Numbered from the stretch's first letter, positions 17,923-26,929 are shown. The stretch is 64,000 nucleotides of DNA from JAFDYH01 sp049840875 (GCA_049840875.1 JASGJE010000019.1:186001-250000); one strand, 5' to 3'. Made by a program: numbers and translations. The notes: generated by a model not told the origin, from the letters alone.

Positions 17923-19395
17923 CTACCACGGCATTGAAAACGTTTTTACAAACGTGAAGCACTTCATCGCTTCAATCACGCCTTCCTTTATTCCAAGGCC
18001 AGAATCTTTAATGCCACCAAAGGGGGAACTTTCTATGCGATAACCTGGTACTTCGTTTATATTAACGGTTCCGACTTTTAATTCTTTTATAAAGCGGATC
18101 GCACTGTCCATGTTGTTGGTTACAATACCAGAAGACAATCCATATGCTGTCGAGTTAGATAATGCGATTGCGTCGTCGATGTCTTTGAATGTAAGAATAG
18201 GAGCGAGGGGGCCAAATGATTCATAAACGACCATGTCGGCATTGCGGGGCACATCTACAATCACTGTTGGCTCCAGCAAAGCGCCTTTTCTTTTGCCACC
18301 CAATACTACTTTTGCGCCTTGTTCAACAGCCTTGTTTACTACATTTTCAAGATAGATTGCCGATGCTTCATCAATTACAGTTCCCACTTTTGTATCGGGA
18401 TCAGCGGGATCACCGGCATTATATTCTTTCGCTTTTTCTATAAACTTCTCTGTAAATGCGTCTTTTATTTTTTCGTGTACGAGTATTCTCTTCACTGCGG
18501 TACATCGTTGGCCGCTATTGCGGAATGAACCTTCTGCTGCCAGAAAAACTGCCTTCTCGAGGTCAGCATCATCCATGATAATTACAGGATCGTTACCACC
18601 TAATTCAAGAATTACCTTTTTATATCCCGCAGTTGCTGCTATCTTTTTTCCTACTGCTACGCTACCGGTAAACGAAACGATTTCTACTCTCGGATCTTTA
18701 ATCAGTGGCTCTGCAATTTCGTTTGTGGGTCCCAGTAAGGTGCTTAGCATGTAATGTGGTAATCCAGCTTCATACAACAATTCAGTTAGCTTGATAGCTG
18801 TTAATGGCGTTTTTTCTGACGGTTTTAAAATTACAGGCGTTCCTACCGCAATAGCCGGTGCAATTTTATGTGCCACCTGGTTCAGCGGGTGATTAAACGG
18901 CGTAATGCAGAGGGCCAATGATAAAGGTTCACGAAGGGTAAATATTTTCCGTGCTTTGCCTGCCGGTGATATATCGCAGGAAAAAATCTGTCCATCATCT
19001 TTCAGACTTTCTATTGCTGCAAATAAAAGTACATCATGGGCACGCCCGGTTTCATAGCGGGCTTCGCGGATCGCCAGGCCAGACTCGGCACTGATCACCT
19101 GTGCAAATTCTTCTTTTCTTTCAACCAGTAACAACCTTGCTTTTTCCAGGATCGTATAACGATCATAACGATTCAGCTTTTTACCGCCTTTCAATGCCTC
19201 TTCGATAGCTTTTGTAGCGTCTCCATTATTTGCGATGGTAACAGTACCTACCAATCTACGGTCGTACGGACTCCTCACTTCGAGCAGTTTGTCCGATTCC
19301 ACCGGTTTGCCTGCTATATAGCTTGTCATCCGTAATGTCTCTGTTCCGTTGGCCGAGACTGATTTTGCGGTAACTGTAGATTCGCTCATGAACAA
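17923..19395 (-). CDS. phnY: Phosphonoacetaldehyde dehydrogenase (PhnY type)
   Basis: An NAD(P)-dependent aldehyde dehydrogenase of 490 residues. LELGGNDP holds the general-base Glu and NSGQRCTAVKR the catalytic Cys; FTGSVAVGK is the cofactor loop. It lies 41 bp downstream of a phosphonoacetate hydrolase gene on the same strand, the partner found in Sinorhizobium-type PhnWAY degradation. There PhnY oxidises phosphonoacetaldehyde to phosphonoacetate. The dehydrogenase assignment is certain; the substrate rests on sequence resemblance (CITPFNHPLN, NINEVPGYRIE) and on the partner gene. The start may be at the second Met (19389). Confidence 0.83.
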   Translation of the reverse strand: MFMSESTVTAKSVSANGTETLRMTSYIAGKPVESDKLLEVRSPYDRRLVGTVTIANNGDATKAIEEALKGGKKLNRYDRYTILEKARLLLVERKEEFAQVISAESGLAIREARYETGRAHDVLLFAAIESLKDDGQIFSCDISPAGKARKIFTLREPLSLALCITPFNHPLNQVAHKIAPAIAVGTPVILKPSEKTPLTAIKLTELLYEAGLPHYMLSTLLGPTNEIAEPLIKDPRVEIVSFTGSVAVGKKIAATAGYKKVILELGGNDPVIIMDDADLEKAVFLAAEGSFRNSGQRCTAVKRILVHEKIKDAFTEKFIEKAKEYNAGDPADPDTKVGTVIDEASAIYLENVVNKAVEQGAKVVLGGKRKGALLEPTVIVDVPRNADMVVYESFGPLAPILTFKDIDDAIALSNSTAYGLSSGIVTNNMDSAIRFIKELKVGTVNINEVPGYRIESSPFGGIKDSGLGIKEGVIEAMKCFTFVKTFSMPW

Positions 19396-19436
19396 TAATA
19401 TTAGTAAGTCAATAAATTGTAAGAAATCAATACCGG

Positions 19437-20684
19437 TTAAACAATAGTTCCATTGATCGTAAAATCGAAGATGTCAAAATTGCGTGGATCTCCTGAAGCT
19501 TTTGTACGATAAATATCATTTAATGGATGCGATATTAACATAGGTACCATTTCTTCATAGCGTCCGCCATGAGAACGCAATGTTCCATCCAATGCTGATA
19601 GGTCGTGGTACTTCGGACGACGACCAACTACTACATCTCTTGCAGAAAGAACAACAAGATCGCCGATACGGTCTTCCGGCTGCTCCAATACCCGTACTGC
19701 TGTTGGCTTATCATACACTTCGGTTATTCCTGGCTGTAAGGTTAGCCAGTTTTTTACTTCATTAATTTTTGATTTATCGTCGACATGTACCACAACATAA
19801 GACCCTAACGCGCCATGATGTTTTACATATGGGTCAGTAATCGGGCATATCACCCTAAATCCGCCGCCACCAAATTGAGCTTCCAACATATCTTCTACAA
19901 ACAAAACATTCGGTGATCCATCCGCTTTTATCTTTGCATTCATGCCATGATCCGCAGTTGCACCAATGATGGACCCTAATTCCATCAACTTTCCAAACTC
20001 CTTGTCGATTGCTTCATAAAATGCGAGTGACTCTTCTTTTTCTTCAGAATAAGTATGCTGCATATAATCCGTAAGAGAGAGGTATAAGAAATCTGCTAAT
20101 CCTTTCTCGATTAAAGCTACGCCTGCACGCAAAACAAACAGGCTGGCATCTGCGCTATAAATTGCAGGAGTTTTATGACCAACAATTTCTTCGACATTAT
20201 CAATACCATGAGTTTCTTTTTTGGCTTGGTTTGCTTTTTCAGCGGAGAAAGCAATGCCGGTCATGTTGTGGGAAAGAATATCACGCAATTTTTCTTTGGC
20301 AGTGACAACGCCCAATTTTCTTCCGGCTTTCGAAGCAGCTGCTAGTATTGTTTCAGCACGAAGGTATTCGGCTGAGTTCATCATCACTTCCTGGTCTTTT
20401 GCAGCATCATAAAAGAAGTTGCCGCTAATACCATGAACTGCCGGAGAAACGCCGGTAACAATAGATGAGTTATTTACATTGGTGAAAGACGGTAATGCTC
20501 CGCGTACCATACCACGATAACCGGCGATGGTCATCTTTTTCAGATTGGGCATACGGTCGCGGGTCATCGTCGCATCGATATATTCATCTGCAGAACCATC
20601 CAAACAAATGACGACAATTGGTTTTGCTGCAGGTTTATAGGTTTTATTATTTACAGAAAAAGCCGTTGAAGAGATAGTAGCCAT
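19437..20684 (-). CDS. phnA: Phosphonoacetate hydrolase (PhnA)
   Basis: An alkaline-phosphatase-superfamily metallohydrolase of 415 residues that splits the C-P bond of phosphonoacetate to give acetate and phosphate. Seen: VVICLDGSADEYID (first metal Asp), PSFTNVNNSSIVTG (Thr nucleophile), LTDYMQHTY (Asp/His), TADHGMN (Asp/His) and the late LRSHGGRYEEMVPM with the final metal His. These match the PhnA family in order and spacing. No signal peptide is seen, so cytosolic. It forms a two-gene set with phnY. PhnW, a phosphonate transporter and a dedicated regulator are absent from the window. Confidence 0.9.
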   Translation of the reverse strand: MATISSTAFSVNNKTYKPAAKPIVVICLDGSADEYIDATMTRDRMPNLKKMTIAGYRGMVRGALPSFTNVNNSSIVTGVSPAVHGISGNFFYDAAKDQEVMMNSAEYLRAETILAAASKAGRKLGVVTAKEKLRDILSHNMTGIAFSAEKANQAKKETHGIDNVEEIVGHKTPAIYSADASLFVLRAGVALIEKGLADFLYLSLTDYMQHTYSEEKEESLAFYEAIDKEFGKLMELGSIIGATADHGMNAKIKADGSPNVLFVEDMLEAQFGGGGFRVICPITDPYVKHHGALGSYVVVHVDDKSKINEVKNWLTLQPGITEVYDKPTAVRVLEQPEDRIGDLVVLSARDVVVGRRPKYHDLSALDGTLRSHGGRYEEMVPMLISHPLNDIYRTKASGDPRNFDIFDFTINGTIV

Positions 20685-20861
20685 TGAGAAAAGTTTACAA
20701 ATACTAAATAAATAATTTAGTAAAAGTAAACAATATTTGCCTTCCGCTTACCGGCTTTATATGATTTTTAGATTAATTTTTAGGCGTAAGAATTTCAGGA
20801 GCGAAATACAAAAGCGCTTCTGCTGCAATGATAAGGGCAAAACTTTAAATGTTTGTGAAGA

Positions 20862-21485
20862 CTATCCCATCAGGTTGTTCTCGATTGCATAGCGCATTAA
20901 CGATGCGATATTTTTTACATTGAGTTTGCTATATAGATTTTTTCGGTGGCTATCAACCGTATCGATACTGATAAATAATTTTTCAGCAATCTGGGCGTTT
21001 GTAAGCCCCTCGGTTATTAGTCCGAGTATTTCCTTCTCACGTTTCGTCAATAATGGTTGTTCAGACCGCTTGGCATTATTTGATTTAAGTGCCTGTCCGG
21101 CTTCGAAGCTCAGATATGTTTTACCTGCAGCTACGTCTTTTAAGGCCTGGATGATCTCCAATCGCCCTGAATTTTTCAGAAGATAACCACTGGCGCCGCT
21201 TTCCATCATTTTGCTTACATAAATACCCTGGTTGAATGTGCTGAGCGCAAGCACCATAATGCCGGGATAATTTTCTTTGATGATTTTACAGAGATCAATT
21301 CCGTTCATATCCGGCAGGCTGATATCCATTAATATTACATCGGCAGTACGGGTGCGAAAAAAATCCAGGCAACCTTCGCCGGTATCGGTATAGCCGATTA
21401 CTTCAAATTCTTTTTCATTTTGTAATAAAGACCTTACGCCTTCTACGACGACTGAATGGTCTTCTACGATATAAACCTTTATCAT
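20862..21485 (-). CDS. NarL/FixJ-type response regulator
   Basis: 207 residues: a receiver domain (phospho-acceptor Asp in VILMDISLPDMNGIDL) and a C-terminal LuxR-type HTH (LTKREKEILGLITEGLTN, then TVDSHRKNLYSKL). It follows the histidine kinase gene with a 2-bp gap and is surely its partner. Targets are unknown. A weak link to the phosphonate genes, which start about 180 bp away on the same strand, cannot be excluded. Confidence 0.93.
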   Translation of the reverse strand: MIKVYIVEDHSVVVEGVRSLLQNEKEFEVIGYTDTGEGCLDFFRTRTADVILMDISLPDMNGIDLCKIIKENYPGIMVLALSTFNQGIYVSKMMESGASGYLLKNSGRLEIIQALKDVAAGKTYLSFEAGQALKSNNAKRSEQPLLTKREKEILGLITEGLTNAQIAEKLFISIDTVDSHRKNLYSKLNVKNIASLMRYAIENNLMG

Positions 21486-21487
21486 TT

Positions 21488-23500
21488 TTAAGCGATTAAT
21501 TCAATGGTTATGGAAGTTCCTTCGCCGGGTTTTGAATTTATGTCAATATTGCCATTGAAATAATTAACCCGGTATTTTATATTGTTAAAACCTGCTCCTT
21601 TTTTTCTTTCAATAACACTGCTATCGAACCCTTTTCCGTTATCCTCGACGGTTATGGATGTTTTTACATCACTCTTCGTTAGCTGTACAATAATCTGGTC
21701 AGCCTCTGAATGTTTGATTGCATTGTTGATTAATTCCTGTATAATCCTGTACACTGTTATTTCTGCACGCCTTGGTATCTTTCGTTCTTCACCAAACTGC
21801 TGATAAACTACTTTAATCCCGGTAGACGTTTCTATCGAACAACAATAATCTTTTAACGCTTCTTCAAGACCAAACCGGACTAATGTTTCTGGCATAAGAT
21901 TATGCGCCACTTTTCTCAGTTCTGTGATGGTGTTATCTAACATGTGAATGGAGCGATCAAAGCCAGCAAGATTCTCCGAAGACAAGATCATATTCTCTTT
22001 CACATTGATAAACGAGAATTTTACGCCTGACAACATACCACCCAAACCATCATGCAGGTCTTTTGCAAGCCGGCTTCGCTCTTCCTCCTGGCCCTTCAAC
22101 ATCGCGTCAACGGTTAGCAGTTGTTTGTCTTTTTCAAGCTCGACTATTTTCTGTTTCTGCAATTCCTGCTGTTGATTCGTTATCTTTTGTTCACTTCTTA
22201 CTGTTCGGTAGGCGAGATAGCCAAATACCAACAAACCAACAATTGTTGAAACAAAGACTTTATTTAACGTAGCATTTTGCTGAATGGATGCCCCTTGAAT
22301 TTCTTTTTCATTTTGTAAACGAAGTATTTCTTTTTGTTTTTTTCCCGTTTCATAAATAGCGGCCAACGTATTTGCCTGTTTTATGTTTGTTTCAGACAGT
22401 AAGCTATCTTTCAAAGCGGTTGCTTTTTTTAATAGTTCAAATGCTTTATTGCTATTTCCGGTTTTATGATAATAGTCAGAAAGATTCAATAACGCATTTA
22501 TAACTCCTGATTTGGAATTGATTTCTGTGGATAGGGCAAGATTTTTTTCTGCATACTTTTTTGCTTCTGCCAGTTTCCCGAGCTTAAATGAAATTTCAGA
22601 AAGATAGCTAAGCGCACCGGATACATTCATATTGTGTTTGCTGATGGTAGCATATTTATAGGCCTCCTGGTAATAATAAAGAGAAGAATCATTTTGTTGT
22701 CTCAAATAGAAAATTCTGGCCCGGCTTGCATAATAGCCAAAATCCAGCATGGTCTCTAATGAATCCGGCATATAAGGTTTTACTTTATCCAGGTATGCTG
22801 TGGCGAGTTGTAAATCATTTTTTTGAATGTAAATATCTATTAGCGACATATAGGCTTCCATCTGGTACATTTTCGGAAAACTCTTTTCTGTAAGTGTCAC
22901 GTTTTTCAGCGCATAAAACGTAGCCTGGTCCAGGTTGTTTAACCGCAGATAAATAGTCGAAATATTTGAGTAGAGGTAAACAGTCACATTGCCAATGTCG
23001 TAATCATAATATTTCAGCGATTCAAAGAAATTTGGCAGCGCTTCATAATAATCCTCTTCTTCAAAGTATAAAAGACCTTTCCAGCGAAATGCCTGTGCCC
23101 TTCGCTCCAATATCGTGCTGTCTTTCGCTTTCTGACTTACATCGATTAAGGAGTCAAAATACACATGTGCCATCGGAATATTTCCCGAACTGCGATAAAA
23201 ATTAGCTGTAAAAAGAAGACATTCTGCTATGCCTCTTGCGTAGTTTATCCGTTGGCTAAGGACCATAGCTTCATCACAATATGGCTTTACTTGTTTTTGT
23301 TGTTTTAAAAAAACGGCAGTTCTGAATACTCTTACCAAAGCGTTTACACGGGCTGTATCCGGTTTCGTAAATTTTTTTAGGTCTGCGATCGCTTTATCTC
23401 TTCGTTGATCAAACCCGCTAAACATGTCACCTTGCGCCATGCTCGTGTGCAGTATAAAAAAAACAATGCAAGAGCATGCTATTCTTATAATGAAATACAT
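21488..23500 (-). CDS. TPR-containing HisKA_3 sensor histidine kinase
   Basis: 670 residues. A signal sequence is followed by a periplasmic tetratricopeptide-repeat region (about residues 50-380), one transmembrane helix (VFVSTIVGLLVFGYLAY), a coiled coil, the HisKA_3 box (RSRLAKDLHDGLGGMLSG) and an HATPase domain (NNAIKHSEA, DNGKGFD). The start at ATG 23500 is supported by an AGGAG eight bases upstream; an earlier Met at 23566 gives an unlikely extension. This TPR-HK layout with a NarL regulator is widespread in Bacteroidota. The signal is unknown. Confidence 0.92.
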   Translation of the reverse strand: MYFIIRIACSCIVFFILHTSMAQGDMFSGFDQRRDKAIADLKKFTKPDTARVNALVRVFRTAVFLKQQKQVKPYCDEAMVLSQRINYARGIAECLLFTANFYRSSGNIPMAHVYFDSLIDVSQKAKDSTILERRAQAFRWKGLLYFEEEDYYEALPNFFESLKYYDYDIGNVTVYLYSNISTIYLRLNNLDQATFYALKNVTLTEKSFPKMYQMEAYMSLIDIYIQKNDLQLATAYLDKVKPYMPDSLETMLDFGYYASRARIFYLRQQNDSSLYYYQEAYKYATISKHNMNVSGALSYLSEISFKLGKLAEAKKYAEKNLALSTEINSKSGVINALLNLSDYYHKTGNSNKAFELLKKATALKDSLLSETNIKQANTLAAIYETGKKQKEILRLQNEKEIQGASIQQNATLNKVFVSTIVGLLVFGYLAYRTVRSEQKITNQQQELQKQKIVELEKDKQLLTVDAMLKGQEEERSRLAKDLHDGLGGMLSGVKFSFINVKENMILSSENLAGFDRSIHMLDNTITELRKVAHNLMPETLVRFGLEEALKDYCCSIETSTGIKVVYQQFGEERKIPRRAEITVYRIIQELINNAIKHSEADQIIVQLTKSDVKTSITVEDNGKGFDSSVIERKKGAGFNNIKYRVNYFNGNIDINSKPGEGTSITIELIA

Positions 23501-23630
23501 AATCAATCTCCTTTCGTAAAATGTAAAATATTGTATAAATAAAAGGTGGGCAGGAATATATCGCAAAATTCACCCCTTTCCGGTAGAATTGACTCACAAA
23601 TAGCGGGAAAACTTTGCACTGCAAATTTGA

Positions 23631-23645
23631 AACTATTAAACCTTA
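23631..23645 (+). promoter_or_regulatory. AACTATTAAACC leader motif, copy 2
   Basis: AACTATTAAACCTTA ends 3 bases before the ATG at 23649. It is the same motif and placement as at 5-20 and 25755-25770. Confidence 0.4.
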
Positions 23646-23648
23646 TTT

Positions 23649-23858
23649 ATGGTGACCGAGGAAATTAGTGTTATTGAGCGGGTTCATGAATCAGCCAGAG
23701 TGTTCAGTAATGATCAAAGGAAAATTGAACAATTCACAAAAACAGCACGACCGGAATTAAAGAGATGGAGAAAGATTGTAAAAGCAATTAACCCTGTTCA
23801 TTGGTTCGATGACTTATTGGATGATTTTGATATTGATATGGAAGAATTGAGGCATTGA
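23649..23858 (+). CDS. Small hypothetical protein, 69 aa
   Basis: A short, charged, mainly helical protein (ERVHESARVFSN, RPELKRWRKIVKAI) ending in an acidic stretch (WFDDLLDDFDIDMEELRH). No signal peptide or membrane segment. I do not recognise it. The leader motif just upstream and the coherent amphipathic composition support it as a real gene. It is divergent from the histidine kinase gene. Confidence 0.6.
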   Translation: MVTEEISVIERVHESARVFSNDQRKIEQFTKTARPELKRWRKIVKAINPVHWFDDLLDDFDIDMEELRH

Positions 23859-24083
23859 TCGAATGGAATGATAATTTGGTTGCTTAATGAATAGTTTTTA
23901 TTTAGTTATTTTTTTATCTATAAAAATGATTCAGTCGATTGCTATAATTCACCCTTTTGCGTGATAATTTTTTGTTTTCAGTATACAATATTTGCACCTC
24001 GAAAATAATTGATCGTTCGACGTTGTATTAAAGCAAACTAATCTGAACGAGAAAGATGGAAATGAGTTAAACAAGTATGTGCG

Positions 24084-24521
24084 ATGAAAAGAATGAAATT
24101 TTATTGGATAATGTTTGCGACAATTATTACTGTGTTTAGTTGCAGTAAACAATACACGCAACCTGCACAACAGACCGATGCGATAAAATTATTAACGCAA
24201 CAGCCATGGAAAATTGCATCGTATGGATACGATCGGAATATAAATGGCATTATCGACGGAAATGAAGACGAGATAAGGGATTGTGAGCAAAATACCATGT
24301 ATGTTTTTGAAAAGAATGGATCAGGTAGCGTAGTGGAAAATGGAAACTGCGGGGAGAATAGTGATGATACAAATATGTTTACCTGGTCGTTAACAAATGG
24401 AGACTCTGTACTTGATTTCGTTTATGCAAGGGCAATTATTGAACAACTTACAAAGGATAACTTGATTATTAAAGCTCCGAATGCTGAACCAGTGAAATTC
24501 TTTGTTGTTTACAAACATTGA
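24084..24521 (+). CDS. Small lipoprotein with lipocalin-like domain
   Basis: 145 residues with a lipoprotein signal (FATIITVFSC). The mature part begins TDAIKLLTQQPWKIASYGYD and continues with YVFEKNGSG and FTWSLTNGDSVLDF, the pattern of Bacteroidota lipocalin-like (DUF5004-type) lipoproteins, small beta-barrels of unknown ligand. An NGNEDE-like acidic loop may bind calcium, but this is a guess. It stands alone with about 225 bp of apparently empty sequence on each side. Confidence 0.7.
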   Translation: MKRMKFYWIMFATIITVFSCSKQYTQPAQQTDAIKLLTQQPWKIASYGYDRNINGIIDGNEDEIRDCEQNTMYVFEKNGSGSVVENGNCGENSDDTNMFTWSLTNGDSVLDFVYARAIIEQLTKDNLIIKAPNAEPVKFFVVYKH

Positions 24522-24751
24522 ACATTTATACATAGAGGTTTCACGGCGATAATTTGATACCGCTTTTATCAGCTACTGGCTGCTCACACATCAGGGAGAG
24601 ATTAAACACAACAAACGAGATTGCTTGTAATTCGTGTGTAGTACCGTCTATTCATGTTAATCATTTTTGATTCGGTGAAAAACGATACAACCACGTAGAT
24701 GGGAATGTTTTGTCCTAAAGAAAGAAATTAATGACGAATAAATTATAACAC

Positions 24752-25240
24752 ATGAAAAAGATCATTTTTTTATTTATGCTGATGGTAATTGGATCGCTTG
24801 GTTTTTCACAGGCAAAACTGAAGGACGGAATCTATCTTATTGATCAATCGAATGATAGCCATGTTACTTCGAAACCATACCGCGTAATTGTAGAACTCAG
24901 CCCGGTGCTCACGGATGATGACCCGGAACTGTATCAGCCTTTGATTGTATTTACTGATGATTTTGTACCACTGGAACTTGCAGATAAACCAGTGATTCAA
25001 TACCAGGGCAATGGCGATAACCAGGTATTGGTTCATTTGACTGACAATGCTACACGTAAACTAAGAGATTTTACCAGCAAAAACATGATGAACCACATCG
25101 CGGTTGTTATAAACACGCAGGTGGTGGCAATATATAAAGTGATACAACCGGTAGCAAATGGTTTGATAAGAGTTTCAAGGTGTAGCGGCAATGCGTGCGG
25201 TATTATTTATAAGCAATTGAGACTTTCATATAAGATTTAA
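24752..25240 (+). CDS. Secreted protein with a SecD P1-head-like domain
   Basis: 162 residues with a signal peptide (MKKIIFLFMLMVIGSLGFSQ). The segment from about residue 90 (VLVHLTDNATRKLRDFTSKN, then HIAVVINTQVVAIYKVIQPV) follows the P1 head subdomain of SecD, where the pattern is F/LT..A...F..LT..N.G..LAIV.DG.V...P.I..P. The rest of SecD is absent. A stand-alone exported domain of this kind is unusual; a role is unknown. Two Cys near the C-terminus (RCSGNAC) could form a disulfide. Confidence 0.65.
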   Translation: MKKIIFLFMLMVIGSLGFSQAKLKDGIYLIDQSNDSHVTSKPYRVIVELSPVLTDDDPELYQPLIVFTDDFVPLELADKPVIQYQGNGDNQVLVHLTDNATRKLRDFTSKNMMNHIAVVINTQVVAIYKVIQPVANGLIRVSRCSGNACGIIYKQLRLSYKI

Positions 25241-25460
25241 TAAAGTATAGCGATGAAATCATTTGGCCAGGCATAACCAGAAGCGTAGTAAGCAGCAGTA
25301 AACTTACCCTTGACCAATGCTGTGGGTGAATAGTTGAGTAAATACTATACGATTTGTGATCATTAGTTTGTGGAATCTTTCCGGAGTATGATCCTGGCCT
25401 TTTTGTAGTAACCGAAAGTTGTTGAATAAATTTTAGTAAACATGACAATAACCATTAACG

Positions 25461-25697
25461 ATGAAAATTAAGTTAGCCTGTATCGCTTTACTTTTTATGA
25501 TTGCAATATGGGAACATCAACAAACGAAAAAGAATGTAACGCCTGTCCAGGATATTTCATGCTCGGTAAGTAGCTGTACTAAGATACAGTCAGCATCGCC
25601 TGCAGCAGTGAATACAAGTGTTGCCGACAGCGCCTCATCCTTATTCACTATTGGTGATCCGATATCGTACGGCAAATTCATTGACTATAGTCAGTGA
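25461..25697 (+). CDS. Small exported hypothetical protein, 78 aa
   Basis: A hydrophobic N-terminal segment (KLACIALLFMIAIW) is followed by a polar, Ser/Ala-rich tail with CSVSSC. It is probably a membrane-anchored or secreted peptide. I do not recognise it. The shared FTIGDP/FTIRED-like segment (SSLFTIGDPISYGK compared with TSLFTIREDGLKK in the next gene) hints that the two neighbours are related at that point. Confidence 0.45.
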   Translation: MKIKLACIALLFMIAIWEHQQTKKNVTPVQDISCSVSSCTKIQSASPAAVNTSVADSASSLFTIGDPISYGKFIDYSQ

Positions 25698-25754
25698 TGG
25701 GTGAAAATAAAAGTAAACTATGAAAGAGGACTTCTGATTCAAAAATTAATTATT

Positions 25755-25770
25755 AACTATTAAACCTTTA
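25755..25770 (+). promoter_or_regulatory. AACTATTAAACC leader motif, copy 3
   Basis: AACTATTAAACCTTTA ends 6 bases before the ATG at 25777. See the copies at 5-20 and 23631-23645. Confidence 0.4.
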
Positions 25771-25776
25771 AAAAAA

Positions 25777-26316
25777 ATGAAAAGACAAATGAAAATTTCA
25801 GTTCTGGGAATTGCCTTCGCTGCAATTCTGACTGCAACGGCAAATGCACAGATTGCAACTACCGATGCGAAAAAATCAACATCGCTCTTTACTATTCGTG
25901 AAGATGGCCTAAAAAAAGCTGATTTTGCTACCGGTAACTCACCGCTAAGCACAACACGTGCATCAAGGGATTTCAGCAGCCGTTTTAAAAACGCGGGCAA
26001 CGCTAAATGGTATGAAATGAAAAATGGATTGATTGCAAAATTCGATGAGAATGGTAAGGCAATAAAAGCGTTTTACGACAGGAATGGAAGATGGTTTTAT
26101 ACCATTGCTACATACGGAGAAAGTAAGTTGCCTGTGGATGTGCGGAAACAAGTAAAGAGCGTTTATTATGATTATACCATCGATGTGGTGATTGAAGTGA
26201 ATGTTGACGACAAAACCGCCTATCTCGTGAAAATGGAAGATGAGAAAACGCTGAAAACAATCAGGGTAGTTGATGGTGAAATGGATGTATACGAAGACTA
26301 CCTGAAAGGCTATTAA
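25777..26316 (+). CDS. Secreted protein with PepSY-like (DUF2874-type) fold
   Basis: 179 residues with a clear signal peptide (ISVLGIAFAAILTATANAQ). Mature features are NAGNAKWYEMKNGLIAKFDENGKAIKAFYDRNGRWFYTI, shown here only by its key pieces: a W-Y-E strand, an FDENGK turn, a YDRNGRW turn and the later IDVVIEVNVDDKTAYLVKME. These are typical of Bacteroidota periplasmic PepSY-like/DUF2874 proteins, which resemble beta-lactamase-inhibitor folds. Function unknown. It is the largest of the small exported proteins in this stretch. Confidence 0.7.
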   Translation: MKRQMKISVLGIAFAAILTATANAQIATTDAKKSTSLFTIREDGLKKADFATGNSPLSTTRASRDFSSRFKNAGNAKWYEMKNGLIAKFDENGKAIKAFYDRNGRWFYTIATYGESKLPVDVRKQVKSVYYDYTIDVVIEVNVDDKTAYLVKMEDEKTLKTIRVVDGEMDVYEDYLKGY

Positions 26317-26543
26317 TAATTTGATAGGTTAAGTTTTAGGAGGTGTTTTTTTATAAAAGGTGATAAAGGACCGGACAAAGCCCAACACAGCATCCGGTTC
26401 TTTTCCTATAATGTTGCAAAAAGCGTTTTTTTGAGAAAGTTTTCACTCACTACCTTTATTTTGGGTAAACATTTCAACACCCCTCCTTTATAAACTGCCT
26501 GAAAAACAGGGCATGATTTTAGGACGTTCAGTTAAGACTTGAG

Positions 26544-26551
26544 TAGCTTTG
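26544..26551 (+). promoter_or_regulatory. TAGCTTTG -7 element (Bacteroidota TAnnTTTG)
   Basis: This matches the Bacteroidota housekeeping -7 consensus. A convincing -33 TTTG is not seen. It would place a transcription start near 26557, just before the structured segment. Confidence 0.4.
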
Positions 26552-26556
26552 TTATT

Positions 26557-26652
26557 GTATCGTGTCTGTGGTGTTGTGCTACAGGTTCCTTAGTTTGATA
26601 ATTGGACGGAACATTAATAAATCAATAGCCCCTTTTTTGGGGCTATTTTATT
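26557..26652 (+). ncRNA. Candidate small structured RNA or attenuator leader
   Basis: About 96 nt lie between a TAnnTTTG promoter element and a strong terminator. Two further stems are possible: CTGT (566-569 of 26 kb) with ACAG (581-584), and GTTCC (26585-26589) with GGAAC (26608-26612). TTGAT at 26595-26599 could pair instead with ATCAA at 26621-26625, which would open the base of the terminator. No open frame fits this segment. It could be a free sRNA or an attenuator for the membrane peptide gene starting at 26670. The family is not recognised. Confidence 0.45.
26624..26652 (+). terminator. Rho-independent terminator
   Basis: AATAGCCCC (26624-26632) and GGGGCTATT (26639-26647) form a perfect 9-bp stem with a T6 loop, followed by a T-rich tail. 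It ends 17 bases before the ATG at 26670. Confidence 0.8.
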
Positions 26653-26669
26653 TTGTGATCGTTCAATTC

Positions 26670-26840
26670 ATGAATAAAGAGAAATCAAATATTGCTAAAG
26701 AAGAAATTCTGTTTCCATCTCACCGTAAAAGAAAACGAAGATGGAAAAGAGCTTTATCTTTTTTCATTTTCAGCGTGTTTATTGTTGCTGCATTTATAAT
26801 GTTCCTAGTTCTTCTTTTTCGTGTTTTCGCAGATAATTAA
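26670..26840 (+). CDS. Small single-pass membrane protein, 56 aa
   Basis: A basic N-terminal tail (FPSHRKRKRRWKRAL) precedes one hydrophobic helix (FFIFSVFIVAAFIMFLVLLF). The topology is likely N-in. The ATG at 26670 follows directly after a terminator hairpin; an upstream in-frame ATG at 26562 would translate the hairpin and is unlikely. I do not recognise it. If transcription reads through the terminator, expression would be controlled by attenuation. Confidence 0.55.
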   Translation: MNKEKSNIAKEEILFPSHRKRKRRWKRALSFFIFSVFIVAAFIMFLVLLFRVFADN

Positions 26841-26929
26841 AAATTTTCTTTTAACAAACTGATTTTTTTACTGATCGACAGGTATAATTTTTTTGCTGTT
26901 GAATATTTAAAGTCATAAATATTCAGCGG

